Assembly (NCBI RefSeq): GCF_001905905.1
Contig: NZ_LIVT01000002.1
Span: 62,001 to 126,000 of the forward strand
Reading direction: 5' to 3'
Origin: Streptomyces sp. CB02366
GTDB taxonomy: Bacteria; Actinomycetota; Actinomycetes; Streptomycetales; Streptomycetaceae
DNA length: 64,000 nucleotides
The position numbers and the translations under genes are program-made. This document shows positions 1 to 10,332 of the stretch, piece by piece; position 1 is the stretch's first letter, and each line of letters opens with the position of its first letter. Below the pieces are notes generated by a model that worked only from the letters and a program-made list of their open reading frames with translations, was not told the DNA's origin and searched no databases.

Positions 1-1
1 G

Positions 2-229
2 CAGCCCGCGCAGTACGCGGCGATCGGCGCGGCCCGGCAGGCGGCGTGGGCGCTCGGCGTCTCGCAGGGCTCGCTGGACCCGCGCACCCCCCCGGCCTGG
101 CGGGGCGCGGCGGCCCAGGTGCTGGAGCCGGGCGACGAGCTGGCGGTGGGCGGTGCGGTGCGTCAGCAGTACACCGCGACCCGGGAGCAGATCCACCCCG
201 GGGCCTTCGGAGGCGTCCACCCGGAGTGA
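2..229 (+). CDS. FGGY-family carbohydrate kinase, C-terminal end (xylulokinase-like), partial
   Basis: The last 75 codons of a gene that begins before the window. The readable end contains QYAAIGAARQAAWALG and QQYTATREQIHPG, which resemble the C-terminus of xylulokinases of the FGGY family, where a conserved AxGAAxxA helix closes the nucleotide site. Such enzymes phosphorylate D-xylulose or a related sugar with ATP in the cytoplasm. The catalytic residues lie in the missing part, so the substrate cannot be judged. It is separated from the next gene by about 270 bases that hold no convincing gene. Confidence 0.75.
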   Translation, partial: QPAQYAAIGAARQAAWALGVSQGSLDPRTPPAWRGAAAQVLEPGDELAVGGAVRQQYTATREQIHPGAFGGVHPE

Positions 230-502
230 GGGCGCGGCGGGCGGCCGGGCCGCGGCGCTCCGGCGTGCGCTCCGCGCCATCGGTCGGCCGCCCGCTCCCC
301 GCACATCCGGTGTGAGCCCGGGGCGTGTTCGACCGCCCGCGCCCGGCCGCGCGCCCCGGGCGAGCCCCGTGGGCGGAGCGCGCGGTTCCCTTCCCGCGCA
401 CTCCAGGTTTGACCCGGGTTTGGGGAAAAGGGTTCGCTCCCGGAGTACGGCGTACGCGAAACTGGGTCGGCCTCTGCCTGCCGCCGATTCCGAGAGACAC
501 GC

Positions 503-2236
503 GTGCTCATACAACTCCTGCGGGTCCATCTGGGCCCGTACAAGAAACCCATCGCGCTGCTGGTGCTCCTCCAGCTGCTGCAGACCTGCGCCACCCTGTA
601 TCTGCCCAGCCTGAACGCCGACATCATCGACAACGGTGTCGTCGAGGGCGACACCGGCTACATCCTGGAGTTCGGCGGTCTCATGATCGTCGTCAGCGTC
701 CTCCAGATCGTCTGCAACGTGGGGGCCGTGTACTACGGCGCCCGCACGGCCTCCGCGCTCGGCCGCGACGTGCGGGCCGCCGTCTTCGACCGGGTGCAGT
801 CCTTCTCCGCCCGTGAGCTGGGGCGGTTCGGGGCGCCCTCGCTGATCACCCGGACCACCAACGACGTCCAGCAGATCCAGATGCTGGTGCTGCTGGCGTT
901 CACCCTGATGGTGTCGGCCCCGATCATGTGCGTCGGCGGCATCATCATGGCGCTCGGGCAGGACGTGCCGCTCTCCGCGGTGCTGCTGGCGGTGGTGCCG
1001 GTGCTCGGCGTCTCGGTGGGGCTGATCGTGAAGCGGATGGGCCCCCTGTTCCGCACCATGCAGGAGCGGCTGGACGGCGTGAACCGGGTGCTGCGCGAGC
1101 AGATCACCGGCAACCGGGTCATCCGGGCCTTCGTCCGGGACAAGTACGAGGAGGAGCGGTTCCGGGGTGCGAACACCGAGCTGACCGACGTGTCGGTGGC
1201 GACCGGGCGGCTGATGGCGCTGATGTTCCCGACCGTGATGACGGTGGTGAACCTGTCGTCGATCGCGGTGGTGTGGTTCGGGGCGCACCGCATCGACGGC
1301 GGCGGAATGCAGATCGGCGCGCTGACCGCGTTCCTCGCCTACCTGATGCAGATCGTGATGGCCGTGATGATGGCCACCTTCATGTTCATGATGGTGCCGC
1401 GCGCCGAGGTGTGCGCCGAGCGCGTCGAGGAGGTCCTGAGGACCGAGACGAGCGTCGTACCGCCGCTCGCGCCCGTCACCGAACTGCGGCGCCACGGTCA
1501 TCTGGAGGTGCGCGGGGCGGAGTTCCGCTACCCGGGCGCGGAGGAGCCGGTGCTGCGGAACGTGGACCTGGTGGCCCGGCCCGGGGAGACGACCGCGGTC
1601 ATCGGGTCGACGGGCAGCGGGAAGTCCACGCTGCTCGGGCTCGTGCCCCGGCTGTTCGACGTGACGGGCGGCGAGGTGCTGGTCGACGGCGAGGACGTGC
1701 GGACGCTCGATCCGGCGCTGCTGGCGAAGACGGTGTCCCTGGTGCCGCAGAAGCCGTACCTGTTCTCGGGGACGGTGGCGACGAACCTGCGGTACGGGAA
1801 TCCGGACGCCACCGACGAGGAGCTGTGGCACGCGCTGGAGGTGGCGCAGGCCAAGGAGTTCGTCGAGGCGCTGGAGCACGGGCTCGACGCTCCGATCGCG
1901 CAGGGCGGCACCAACGTGTCCGGCGGCCAGCGGCAGCGGCTCGCGATCGCCCGCACGCTGGTGCAGCGGCCGGAGATCTACCTGTTCGACGACTCGTTCT
2001 CGGCGCTGGACTACGCGACCGACGCGGCGCTGCGGGCGGCGCTGGGGCGGGAGACGGCCGGGGCGACCGTGGTGATCGTGGCGCAGCGGGTGTCCACCAT
2101 CCGTGACGCGGACCGCATCCTGGTGCTGGACGAGGGCCGGCTCGTGGGGTCCGGAACCCATCACGAGCTGATGGACGGCAATGAAACGTACCGGGAGATC
2201 GTGCTCTCCCAGCTGACGGAAGCGGAGGCCGCGTAA
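503..2236 (+). CDS. ABC exporter half-transporter with degenerate Walker B (subunit 1)
   Basis: A 577-residue membrane/ATPase fusion: six predicted membrane helices in roughly residues 15-300, then a nucleotide-binding domain with Walker A GSTGSGKST near residue 368, signature VSGGQRQ near 472 and Walker B ending FDDSFSALD near 495. The usual catalytic glutamate after Walker B is aspartate, so this is the subunit that carries the non-canonical ATP site of a heterodimeric exporter. The start is GTG with a weak upstream GAGAGA. Its stop overlaps the ATG of the next gene (TAATG), so the two are translationally coupled. The exported substrate cannot be inferred; multidrug-type exporters are the closest family. 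Confidence 0.93.
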   Translation: MLIQLLRVHLGPYKKPIALLVLLQLLQTCATLYLPSLNADIIDNGVVEGDTGYILEFGGLMIVVSVLQIVCNVGAVYYGARTASALGRDVRAAVFDRVQSFSARELGRFGAPSLITRTTNDVQQIQMLVLLAFTLMVSAPIMCVGGIIMALGQDVPLSAVLLAVVPVLGVSVGLIVKRMGPLFRTMQERLDGVNRVLREQITGNRVIRAFVRDKYEEERFRGANTELTDVSVATGRLMALMFPTVMTVVNLSSIAVVWFGAHRIDGGGMQIGALTAFLAYLMQIVMAVMMATFMFMMVPRAEVCAERVEEVLRTETSVVPPLAPVTELRRHGHLEVRGAEFRYPGAEEPVLRNVDLVARPGETTAVIGSTGSGKSTLLGLVPRLFDVTGGEVLVDGEDVRTLDPALLAKTVSLVPQKPYLFSGTVATNLRYGNPDATDEELWHALEVAQAKEFVEALEHGLDAPIAQGGTNVSGGQRQRLAIARTLVQRPEIYLFDDSFSALDYATDAALRAALGRETAGATVVIVAQRVSTIRDADRILVLDEGRLVGSGTHHELMDGNETYREIVLSQLTEAEAA

Positions 2237-4164
2237 TGGCCGGTCCGGGCGGACGGATGATGGCCGGGGGCGCTCCCACCGACCGGTCGATGGACTTCAA
2301 GGGGTCGGGCAAGCGGCTGCTGAAGCGGTTCGGCCGGGAGAAGGCGTCGCTGTACCTGATGCTGGCCGCGGTGACGGTGAGCGTCGCCCTGGCGGTGGCC
2401 GGCCCGAAGATCCTCGGCATGGCGACCGACCTGATCTTCGCCGGTGTGGTGGGGCGCGGGATGCCCGACGGCACGACGAAGGCGCAGGCGATCGAGGCGC
2501 TGCGGGAGGACGGCCGGGGGTCGATGGCCGACATGCTGTCGGGCGTGGACTTCACCCCCGGCGAGGGCATCGACTTCGGTGCGGTGGGGAACGTCCTGCT
2601 GGTGGCCCTGGTGATCTACGTCGGGGCCGGGCTGCTGATGCTGGTCGCGACGCGGACCTCGATCCGGGTGATCAACCGCATCGTGTTCCAGCTGCGGGAG
2701 GACCTCCAGACGAAGCTGGCGCGGCTGCCGCTGTCGTACTTCGACCGGGCCAAGCGCGGTGAGGTGCTGAGCCGGGCGACGAACGACATCGACAACATCT
2801 CCCAGACGCTCCAGCAGACGATGGGCCAGCTCATCAACTCGCTGCTGACGATCGTCGGCGTGCTGGTGATGATGTTCTGGATCTCGCCGCTGCTGGCGCT
2901 GGTCGCGCTGGTGACGGTCCCGCTGTCGGTGGTCGTGGCGACACAGGTCGGCAAGCGGTCGCAGCCGCAGTTCGTGCGGCAGTGGCGGGTGACGGGCACG
3001 CTGAACGCCCATGTCGAGGAGATGTACACCGGGCACGCCCTGGTGAAGGTCTTCGGCCGGCAGGAGGAGTCCGCGCGGGACTTCGCCGAGCAGAACGAGG
3101 CGCTGTACGAGGCGGGCTTCAAGGCCCAGTTCGCCAGCGGGCTCATGCAGCCGCTGATGTTCTTCATCTCCAACATCAACTACGTGCTGGTCGCGGTGGT
3201 CGGCGGGCTCCGGGTCGCCTCGGGGTCGCTGTCGATCGGTGACGTCCAGGCGTTCATCCAGTACTCGCGGCAGTTCTCGATGCCGCTGACGCAGGTCGCC
3301 TCGATGGCCAACCTCATCCAGTCCGGCATCGCGTCGGCGGAGCGGGTCTTCGAGCTGCTGGACGCCGAGGAGCAGGAGGCGGACCCGGAGCACGGGGAGC
3401 GCCCGGAGGCGCTGGAGGGCCGGGTCTCGCTGGAGAAGGTGTCGTTCCGCTACGAGCCGGACAAGCCGCTGATCGAGGATCTGTCGCTGAGCGTGGAGCC
3501 GGGGCAGACCGTGGCGATCGTCGGTCCGACTGGGGCGGGCAAGACGACGCTGGTCAATCTGCTGATGCGGTTCTACGAGGTGACCGGCGGGCGGATCGCG
3601 CTCGACGGGGTCGACGTGGCGCGGATGTCGCGGGCCGAACTGCGGTCCTCGATCGGCATGGTGCTCCAGGACACCTGGCTGTTCGGGGGGACGATCGCGG
3701 AGAACATCGCGTACGGCGCTTCGCGCGAGGTCACCCGGGAGGAGATCGAGGAGGCGGCGAGGGCGGCGCACGCGGACCGGTTCATCCGGACGCTGCCCGA
3801 CGGGTACGACTCGGTGATCGACGACGAGGGCACCGGGGTCAGCGCGGGCGAGAAGCAGCTGATCACGATCGCGCGGGCGTTCCTGTCCGATCCGGTCATC
3901 CTGGTGCTGGACGAGGCGACCAGTTCGGTGGACACCCGGACCGAGGTGCTGATCCAGAAGGCGATGGCGCGGCTGGCCCACGGGCGTACGTCGTTCGTGA
4001 TCGCGCACCGGCTCTCCACGATCCGGGACGCGGACGTGATCCTGGTGATGGAGAACGGGTCGATCGTGGAGCAGGGCACGCACGAGGAGCTGCTGGCGCG
4101 CGGCGGCGCCTATGCGCGGTTGTACGCGGCGCAGTTCGCCCAGGCGCTGGCCGAGGTCGACTGA
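2236..4164 (+). CDS. ABC exporter half-transporter with canonical Walker B (subunit 2)
   Basis: A 642-residue partner of the preceding gene, with the same transmembrane-plus-ATPase layout and an extra N-terminal extension of about 30 residues. Walker A is GPTGAGKTT near residue 430 and Walker B ends VLDEATSSVD near 560, with the catalytic glutamate present. The signature is degenerate (VSAGEKQ, near 535, instead of LSGGQ). In heterodimeric exporters the degenerate ATP site is built from Walker B of one subunit and the signature of the other; the defects here fall in exactly those two places. It ends 15 bases before the converging sigma factor gene. Confidence 0.93.
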   Translation: MAGPGGRMMAGGAPTDRSMDFKGSGKRLLKRFGREKASLYLMLAAVTVSVALAVAGPKILGMATDLIFAGVVGRGMPDGTTKAQAIEALREDGRGSMADMLSGVDFTPGEGIDFGAVGNVLLVALVIYVGAGLLMLVATRTSIRVINRIVFQLREDLQTKLARLPLSYFDRAKRGEVLSRATNDIDNISQTLQQTMGQLINSLLTIVGVLVMMFWISPLLALVALVTVPLSVVVATQVGKRSQPQFVRQWRVTGTLNAHVEEMYTGHALVKVFGRQEESARDFAEQNEALYEAGFKAQFASGLMQPLMFFISNINYVLVAVVGGLRVASGSLSIGDVQAFIQYSRQFSMPLTQVASMANLIQSGIASAERVFELLDAEEQEADPEHGERPEALEGRVSLEKVSFRYEPDKPLIEDLSLSVEPGQTVAIVGPTGAGKTTLVNLLMRFYEVTGGRIALDGVDVARMSRAELRSSIGMVLQDTWLFGGTIAENIAYGASREVTREEIEEAARAAHADRFIRTLPDGYDSVIDDEGTGVSAGEKQLITIARAFLSDPVILVLDEATSSVDTRTEVLIQKAMARLAHGRTSFVIAHRLSTIRDADVILVMENGSIVEQGTHEELLARGGAYARLYAAQFAQALAEVD

Positions 4165-4179
4165 CTCCCCTCGCGCGGA

Positions 4180-5271
4180 TCAGTCGAGGTAGCCGCGGAG
4201 CTGGTCGGCGTAGGCGTGGTCCCGCAGTCTGGTGAGGGTCTTGGACTCGATCTGGCGGATGCGTTCGCGCGTCACGCCGAAGATCCGTCCTATCTCCTCC
4301 AGGGTGCGGGGCCGCCCGTCCTCCAGGCCGTACCGCAGTTGGACCACCTTGCGTTCGCGTTCGCCGAGGGTGGAGAGCACCGCCTCCAGGTGTTCGCGCA
4401 GCAGCAGGAAGGCGGCGGACTCCACGGGCGAGGGGGCGTCGCCGTCCTCGATGAGGTCGCCGAAGGAGACGTCGTCCTCCTCGCCGACGGGGGCGTGCAG
4501 GGAGACCGGTTCCTGGGCCAGGCGCAGGACTTCGGTGACCCGTTCGGGCGTCAGGTCCAGCTCGGCGGCGATGTCCTCGGCGGTCGGCTCGACGCCGCGT
4601 TCCTGGAGGAGCCGGCGCTGGACGCGCACCACGCGGTTGATCAGCTCCACCACGTGGACCGGGACGCGGATGGTGCGGGCCTGGTCGGCCAGGGCGCGGG
4701 ACATGGCCTGGCGGATCCACCAGGTCGCGTACGTGGAGAACTTGTAGCCCCGCGCGTAGTCGAACTTCTCCACCGCCCGGATCAGCCCGAGGTTCCCCTC
4801 CTGGACCAGGTCGAGCATGGTCAGCCCGCGGCCCACGTAGCGTTTGGCGACGGATACGACGAGGCGGAGGTTGGCCTCGATGAGGCGGCGCTTGGCGGTG
4901 CGGCCCATCACCACGAGCCGGTCCAGGTCCCCGGCGAGGCGGGAGTCGAGATCGGGGGTGCCCGCGAGGCGCTCCTCGGCGAAGAGTCCGGCCTCCACCC
5001 GGCGGGCCAGCTCGACCTCCTCGGCGGCGGTGAGCAGCGGGATGCGGCCGATCTCGCGCAGGTACTGCCGGAACAGGTCGGAGGTGGGGCCGCCGGAGTC
5101 CGCGCGGCCCCGGGGCTCCGGGGGTTCGGGGAGGTGCGTCGCTTCGACCATGACTGCCTCGGGGGCGTATCCGGACGGGCCGGCTGTGGTCTCCGGGTGG
5201 TGCCGGGCCCTGTGCTGCGCCGGGATGGCCGCGATGGGCTCGGTCGTGGTCGTCACGGTCCGGGTCTGCAC
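4180..5271 (-). CDS. hrdA: RNA polymerase sigma-70 family group 2 sigma factor, HrdA-like
   Basis: A 363-residue sigma factor with region 1.2 ([16 protein letters not shown]), regions 2.1-2.4 ([15 protein letters not shown], then [14 protein letters not shown]), region 3 and region 4.2 ([16 protein letters not shown]). It lacks the long acidic N-terminus of the principal sigma factor HrdB, which fits the non-essential HrdA/C/D group of Streptomyces. I chose the GTG at 5271 because GGAGG lies eight bases before it; the frame stays open upstream to 5442 but without a ribosome site and with unusual composition. The neighbour downstream of dnaG and the paired exporter genes match the hrdA locus of Streptomyces, which supports the name. 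Confidence 0.85.
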   Translation of the reverse strand: MQTRTVTTTTEPIAAIPAQHRARHHPETTAGPSGYAPEAVMVEATHLPEPPEPRGRADSGGPTSDLFRQYLREIGRIPLLTAAEEVELARRVEAGLFAEERLAGTPDLDSRLAGDLDRLVVMGRTAKRRLIEANLRLVVSVAKRYVGRGLTMLDLVQEGNLGLIRAVEKFDYARGYKFSTYATWWIRQAMSRALADQARTIRVPVHVVELINRVVRVQRRLLQERGVEPTAEDIAAELDLTPERVTEVLRLAQEPVSLHAPVGEEDDVSFGDLIEDGDAPSPVESAAFLLLREHLEAVLSTLGERERKVVQLRYGLEDGRPRTLEEIGRIFGVTRERIRQIESKTLTRLRDHAYADQLRGYLD

Positions 5272-5372
5272 GGGGGCGACCTCCAGGTGATCGCGGCCGG
5301 ATGACGGGGTGGAGGTCGGTCCGGGCGCGGGTGTTCCCCTGCGGACCGGCGTGCTCCCTTGCCTCAGACATT

Positions 5373-5385
5373 CCCCAGTGTGGGG
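5373..5385. promoter_or_regulatory. Small perfect inverted repeat upstream of hrdA
   Basis: CCCCA and TGGGG flank a three-base centre, about 100 bases before the hrdA start and just after dnaG. The dnaG-hrdA gap (5272-5473) holds no other gene. This may be an operator or part of the hrdA promoter; no clear -35/-10 pair is visible. Confidence 0.25.
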
Positions 5386-5473
5386 TACGGCACACGACTG
5401 CCACGAGGGGCGTGCGGGGACTTTCTGGTTCCGGTCCGTCACCGGCCGGTTACCCGTGGGGGCCGCGAGGGGC

Positions 5474-7393
5474 TCAGAGCGCGGCGGCGCCGTGGGCGCG
5501 CAGGGACTGGGCGTACTGCTGGAGCACCCAGACCTCGTTCTGCGCGGCGGCCAGGTCCTGGGGGGCGACGTTGGTGCCGAGACGGGCCAGGCTGCTCTGG
5601 ACGTCGGCGATCCGGCGGTCGACGGCGCGCAGCCGTACGTGGACGAGGTGCATGCCCGCGTAGGTCTCGTCGATGGACCTGCCGTGGAAGACCTCGACGG
5701 CCAGCTCGGTGACGAGGCTGCGGACGGTGTTGTCGGGTGCGGCGTCCAGGACCGCGCCCAGGTACGCCCGGTCGTCGACGACGCCCTGCTCGGCGCCGCC
5801 CGCCTCCTCGATGCACCGGCGTACGGCGGCGTAGGGCGGGGCGGTGAACTCGTCCACGCCGTAGGCGTCGAACGCCGGGGAGACCAGGGCGGGCTTCTGG
5901 AGGGCGAGCTTGAGCAGTTCGCGCTCGGTGCGGTGGGCGGGGCTGCGGAGGTTGAGCGCGGGGCCGGAGAAGCCGGGGGCGGGGGCGGTCCGCTGGGGGG
6001 CGGTGCCGCGCGGGTCGCGGGCGCCCGGGGGGCCGCCGCGGGCGCCGCGCTCGCCGCCCTTGTCGCGGGCCCAGCGGGCGAGCTGGGCGACGCGGCGGAC
6101 GACGAACTCCTGGTCGAGGATGCCGACGAGGCCGGCGAGCTGGACGGCGACCTCGCGCTGCACGCTGCTCGTCTTGATCTTGGCGACGACGGCGGCGGCC
6201 TCGTCCAGGGCGGCGGCGCGGCCGGCCGGGGTCTCCAGGTCGTAGCGGCCGACGATCTGGCGCAGCGCGAACTCGAAGAGCGGGGTGCGCGGCTCCACGA
6301 GGTCGCGCACGGCGTCGTCGCCCTTGACGAGGCGCAGGTCGCAGGGGTCCATGCCGTCCGGGGCGATGGCGATGTACGTCTCGGCGGCGAACTTCTGGTC
6401 GTCCTCGAAGGCGCGCAGGGCGGCCTTCTGCCCGGCCGCGTCGCCGTCGAAGGTGAAGATCACGCGGGCGCTGCCGTTGTCCATGAGGAGGCGGCGCAGG
6501 ATCTTGATGTGGTCGTTGCCGAAGGCGGTGCCGCAGGTGGCGATGGCGGTGGTGACCCCGGCGAGGTGGCAGGCCATGACGTCGGTGTAGCCCTCGACGA
6601 CCACGGCGCGGCTGGCCTTGGCGATGTCCTTCTTGGCCAGGTCGATGCCGTACAGCACCTGGGACTTCTTGTAGACCGGGGTCTCGGGGGTGTTCAGGTA
6701 TTTGGGGCCGTTGTCGTCGTCGCGCAGCTTGCGGGCGCCGAAGCCGACGATGTCGCCGGCGGTGTCGCTGATGGGCCACATGAGCCGGCCGCGGAAGCGG
6801 TCGATGGGGCCGCGCCGGCCGTCCTGGGAGAGGCCGGAGGTGATCAGCTCCTTGTCGCTGAACCCCTTGCCGCGCAGATAGCGGGTGAGGTGGTCCCAGC
6901 CGGCCGGGCTGTAGCCGACCCGGAAGCGGGCGGCGGCGTCCTGGTCGAATCCGCGTTCGGCGAGGAACTTCCGGCCGATCTCGGCCTCGGGGCTCTCCAG
7001 GGCGCGGACGTAGAACTCGGCGGCGGCCTGGTGGGCCTCGATCAGCCGGATGCGTTCGCCGCGCTGGTGGGAGGGGTTGTAGCCGCCCTCCTCGTAGCGC
7101 AGGGTGATGCCCGCCTTGGCGGCGAGGCGCTCGACCGTCTCCGAGAAGGAGAGGTGGTCGATCTTCATCACGAAGGCGATCGTGTCGCCGCCCTCCTGGC
7201 AGCCGAAGCAGTGGAAGAGGCCCTTGGCGGGGCTGACCTGGAAGGAGGGGGACTTCTCGTCGTGGAAGGGGCAGAGGCCCTTGAGGTTCCCGCCGCCCGC
7301 GTTGCGCAGCTGGAGGTATTCGGACACGACGGAGTCGATCGGGACGGCGTCCCGTACCGCCTTCACGTCGTCGTCGTTGATCCTGCCGGCCAC
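5474..7393 (-). CDS. dnaG: DNA primase
   Basis: A 639-residue primase that makes RNA primers for lagging-strand replication. The N-terminal zinc site is Cys41, His44, Cys62 and Cys65 ([10 protein letters not shown] ... HCFGC). A DnaG core follows, with the TOPRIM motif [11 protein letters not shown] and the acidic FDGDAAG motif near the middle. A Gly/Pro/Arg-rich linker separates these from a C-terminal domain of the kind that binds DnaB. The start ATG follows a purine-rich stretch. It is transcribed toward hrdA with a gap of about 200 bases, a Streptomyces counterpart of the dnaG-rpoD macromolecular synthesis arrangement. Confidence 0.97.
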   Translation of the reverse strand: MAGRINDDDVKAVRDAVPIDSVVSEYLQLRNAGGGNLKGLCPFHDEKSPSFQVSPAKGLFHCFGCQEGGDTIAFVMKIDHLSFSETVERLAAKAGITLRYEEGGYNPSHQRGERIRLIEAHQAAAEFYVRALESPEAEIGRKFLAERGFDQDAAARFRVGYSPAGWDHLTRYLRGKGFSDKELITSGLSQDGRRGPIDRFRGRLMWPISDTAGDIVGFGARKLRDDDNGPKYLNTPETPVYKKSQVLYGIDLAKKDIAKASRAVVVEGYTDVMACHLAGVTTAIATCGTAFGNDHIKILRRLLMDNGSARVIFTFDGDAAGQKAALRAFEDDQKFAAETYIAIAPDGMDPCDLRLVKGDDAVRDLVEPRTPLFEFALRQIVGRYDLETPAGRAAALDEAAAVVAKIKTSSVQREVAVQLAGLVGILDQEFVVRRVAQLARWARDKGGERGARGGPPGARDPRGTAPQRTAPAPGFSGPALNLRSPAHRTERELLKLALQKPALVSPAFDAYGVDEFTAPPYAAVRRCIEEAGGAEQGVVDDRAYLGAVLDAAPDNTVRSLVTELAVEVFHGRSIDETYAGMHLVHVRLRAVDRRIADVQSSLARLGTNVAPQDLAAAQNEVWVLQQYAQSLRAHGAAAL

Positions 7394-7486
7394 GGGTGAA
7401 GTCTACGGGTGGCCGCGGACAGCCGGACCCGCGGCAGGCGGCTCCGCCGGGGCGCGGGCGGCGGGGTCCGCGCCCCGGCCGGGGGC

Positions 7487-8746
7487 TCAGAGCAGGGAGT
7501 CCAGGGGGACGGACGGGTCCGCGAGGGCTTCCGGGTCGTGCTGCCGGCGGGCCCGGATCAGCTCCTGGACCGTTTCGGTGACATCCCACACGTTGACGTT
7601 CATCCCGGCGAGGACGCGGCGGTCCTTGAGCCAGAACGCGATGAACTCCCGCTTCCCGGCGTCGCCCCGGATGATCACCTCGTCGTAGGAGCCGGGCGGG
7701 GCCCAGCCGCTGTACTCCAGGCCCAGGTCGTACTGGTCGGAGAAGAAGTACGGCACGCGGTCGTACGTCACGTCCCGGCCGAGCATGGCGCGGGCGGCGG
7801 CCGGTCCGCCGTTGAGGGCGTTGGCCCAGTGTTCGACGCGCAGCCGGGAGCCGAGCAGCGGGTGGAAGGCGGCGGCGACGTCCCCGGCGGCGTAGATGTG
7901 CGGGTCGGAGGTGCGCAGCGAGGCGTCCACGGCGATGCCGCCGCCGTGGGCGCGGTCGGCCATCTCCAGCCCGGCGGCCTCGGCGAGGGCGGCGCGGGGG
8001 GCGGCGCCGATCGCGGCGAGCACGTCGTGGGCGGGGTGCTCCTCGCCGTCGTCGGTGCGGGCGGCCAGCACCATGCCGTCCTGGCCGATGATCTCGGTGA
8101 GGCGGGCCCCGAAGTGGAAGCGGACGCCGTGCGCGCTGTGCAGCTCGGTGAAGATCTGGCCCAGCTCCGGGCCGATGACCTGGTGGAGCGGGGTGGGCTC
8201 GGCCTCGACGACGGTGACCTCGGCCCCGTAGCCGCGGGCGGCGGCGGCGACCTCCAGGCCGATCCAGCCGGCCCCGGCGATGACCAGGTGGCCGTTGTCG
8301 CGGCCGAGGGCGGCGAGCACGTTGCGCAGCCGGTCGGCGTGGGCGAGGCGGCGCAGGTGGTGGACGCCGGCCAGGTCGGTGCCGGGGACGTCCAGGCGGC
8401 GCGGTTCGGAGCCGGTGGCCAGCAGCAGCTTGTCGTAGTGGATGACGCTGTTGTCGCCGAGCTGCACGGTCTTGGCGTACCGGTCGAGCGCGGTGACCGG
8501 CTGGCCGAGGTGCAGCTCGATGTCCGCGCCGGCGTACCAGGGGCGTTCGTGGGTGAAGACGGTGTCGCGTTCGGCCTTGCCCTCCAGGAACCCTTTGGAG
8601 AGCGGGGGACGTTCGTAGGGGTGGTCGCGCTCGTCGCCGATGAGGATCACGCGGCCGGTGAACCCTTCGGCGCGCAGTGTTTCGGCCGCCTTCGCCCCTG
8701 CGAGTCCCGCTCCGACGATGACGAACGTCTGGTGTGCGTCGACCAC
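7487..8746 (-). CDS. FAD/NAD(P)-dependent oxidoreductase, ferredoxin reductase type
   Basis: A 419-residue flavoprotein with an N-terminal FAD-binding GAGLAG motif at residues 12-17, a second Rossmann motif GAGWIGLE for NAD(P)H near residue 148, a conserved VYAAGDVAA motif, and a C-terminal reductase domain. This matches the family that passes electrons from NAD(P)H to ferredoxins (apoptosis-inducing-factor-like reductases). I set the start at GTG 8746, preceded six bases away by GAGGAGG; the frame runs further upstream but has no site there. No ferredoxin or oxygenase gene is adjacent, so the electron acceptor is unknown. Confidence 0.88.
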   Translation of the reverse strand: MVDAHQTFVIVGAGLAGAKAAETLRAEGFTGRVILIGDERDHPYERPPLSKGFLEGKAERDTVFTHERPWYAGADIELHLGQPVTALDRYAKTVQLGDNSVIHYDKLLLATGSEPRRLDVPGTDLAGVHHLRRLAHADRLRNVLAALGRDNGHLVIAGAGWIGLEVAAAARGYGAEVTVVEAEPTPLHQVIGPELGQIFTELHSAHGVRFHFGARLTEIIGQDGMVLAARTDDGEEHPAHDVLAAIGAAPRAALAEAAGLEMADRAHGGGIAVDASLRTSDPHIYAAGDVAAAFHPLLGSRLRVEHWANALNGGPAAARAMLGRDVTYDRVPYFFSDQYDLGLEYSGWAPPGSYDEVIIRGDAGKREFIAFWLKDRRVLAGMNVNVWDVTETVQELIRARRQHDPEALADPSVPLDSLL

Positions 8747-8823
8747 GTGATGCCTCCTCAGTGCTGTGCTGCGCGGCGCCCCCACTGCTGCGAGCGTCCC
8801 GCACGCAGCGTGATGGCGAAAGA

Positions 8824-8849
8824 GGGTGTGCCCCGGACGGGACACACCC
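8824..8849 (-). terminator. Hairpin downstream of dgt
   Basis: Twelve-base arms GGGTGTGCCCCG and CGGGACACACCC pair with one mismatch around a tiny loop, about 36 bases beyond the dgt stop. It would end dgt transcripts before the reductase gene. Confidence 0.5.
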
Positions 8850-8884
8850 GGTGGTCAGGTGTCCGGCCCCTTCCAGTCTGCCGG

Positions 8885-10279
8885 TCAGCCGCGAGGGGCG
8901 GTGAGCGCGGCGTGCAGGGATCGTGCGGAGGCGTCGGTCAGGGCGGCGATCTGGTCGACCAGGACGCGCTTGCGGGCGTGGTCGTCGGACGCCTGGTCGA
9001 ACAGGGCGCGGAAGTGCGGCTCCAGCCCCTCGGGGGCGCGGGCGGTGAGGGCGGCGGCCAGCTCGGCGATCACGACGCGCTGGTCGGCGCGGAGGGTCTC
9101 CTGTTCGGCGCGCTGCATCACGTACCGGTCGGCCACCGCCTTGAGCACCGCGCACTCGTGGCGCACCTCGCGCGGGACGACCAGCTCGGCGGCGTACCGG
9201 CCGAGGCGTCCGGGGCCGTACACCGCGCGGGTGGCGGTCTCGGCCTTCAGGCAGAACCGGCCGATGAGCTGGCTGGTGGCGTCCTTCAGGCGGGCCTGGG
9301 CCACGGCGGAGCCGTCGTAGCCGTGCGGCCACCACTCCTGGTCGATCAGCCGGTCCAGGGCTTCGGCCAGCTCCCGCGGGTCGGTGTCGGCGGGGACGTA
9401 GCGGCCGAGGGCGACGGCCCAGATCTCCTCGCGTTCCGGCTCGGCGTAGAGGCAGGCGGGGTCGATGTGCCCGGCGTGCAGCCCGTCCTCGAAGTCGTGC
9501 ACGGAGTACGCCACGTCGTCGGACCAGTCCATGACCTGGGCCTCGAAGCAGGTGCGGGCTTCGGGCGCGCCCTCGCGGGCCCAGGTGAAGACCGGGAGGT
9601 CGTCGGCGTACACGCCGAACTTCACCGCGTGCGGGTCGGCGGGGTGCGCGCCGCGCGGCCAGGGGTACTTGGTGGCGGCGTCCAGGGCGGCCCGGGTGAG
9701 GTTGAGGCCGACGCTGACCAGGTCTCCGGTGCGCGGGTCGTGGACGAACCGCTTGGGCTCCAGGCGGGACAGCAGGCGCAGCGACTGGGCGTTGCCCTCG
9801 AAGCCGCCGCAGTCGGAGGCGAAGTCGTCGAGCGCCTGTTCGCCGTTGTGGCCGAAGGGCGGGTGGCCCAGGTCGTGGGCGAGGCACGCCGTCTCCACCA
9901 GGTCCGGGTCGCAGCCGAGGGCCGCGCCCAGCTCGCGGCCGACCTGAGCGCACTCCAGGGAGTGGGTGAGCCGGGTGCGGGGGCTGGCGTCCCACAGGGG
10001 GGAACGGGTGCCGGGCGTGACGACCTGCGTCTTCCCGGCGAGGCGGCGCAGGGCGGCGGAGTGCAGGACCCGGGCGCGGTCGCGCTGGAAGGCGGTGCGG
10101 CCGGGGCGCTTGTCCTCCTCGGTGTCGAACCGCTCGGTGTCGGCGGGCCCGTAGGGGCTCGCCCCCCGGCCGCCCGGCGCGTGCCGTACGGTCTGCGCGC
10201 CGTGTACGCCGTGTACGCCGGGAGCACCGGTCGCCCGGTCCGTCCCGGGTGCTCCCTGGGTGTCCTGTGTGCCTTCCAT
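8885..10279 (-). CDS. dgt: dGTP triphosphohydrolase (dGTPase)
   Basis: A 464-residue HD-domain phosphohydrolase that splits dGTP to deoxyguanosine and triphosphate, affecting dNTP pools. The metal site is visible as [12 protein letters not shown], preceded by TRLTHSLE with the first histidine. Family features [11 protein letters not shown] and [13 protein letters not shown] are also present. The start is uncertain: ATG 10279 is used, but its GGGAG lies too close; the first 50 residues are Gly/Thr/Pro-rich, and the conserved domain begins near residue 45. It follows the sirohydrochlorin chelatase gene on the same strand by about 50 bases. Confidence 0.9.
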   Translation of the reverse strand: MEGTQDTQGAPGTDRATGAPGVHGVHGAQTVRHAPGGRGASPYGPADTERFDTEEDKRPGRTAFQRDRARVLHSAALRRLAGKTQVVTPGTRSPLWDASPRTRLTHSLECAQVGRELGAALGCDPDLVETACLAHDLGHPPFGHNGEQALDDFASDCGGFEGNAQSLRLLSRLEPKRFVHDPRTGDLVSVGLNLTRAALDAATKYPWPRGAHPADPHAVKFGVYADDLPVFTWAREGAPEARTCFEAQVMDWSDDVAYSVHDFEDGLHAGHIDPACLYAEPEREEIWAVALGRYVPADTDPRELAEALDRLIDQEWWPHGYDGSAVAQARLKDATSQLIGRFCLKAETATRAVYGPGRLGRYAAELVVPREVRHECAVLKAVADRYVMQRAEQETLRADQRVVIAELAAALTARAPEGLEPHFRALFDQASDDHARKRVLVDQIAALTDASARSLHAALTAPRG

Positions 10280-10332
10280 GCTCCCGACAGTAGCGACCGG
10301 GACGGACAGGGCGGCGTGCGCGGGCCGGGGTG

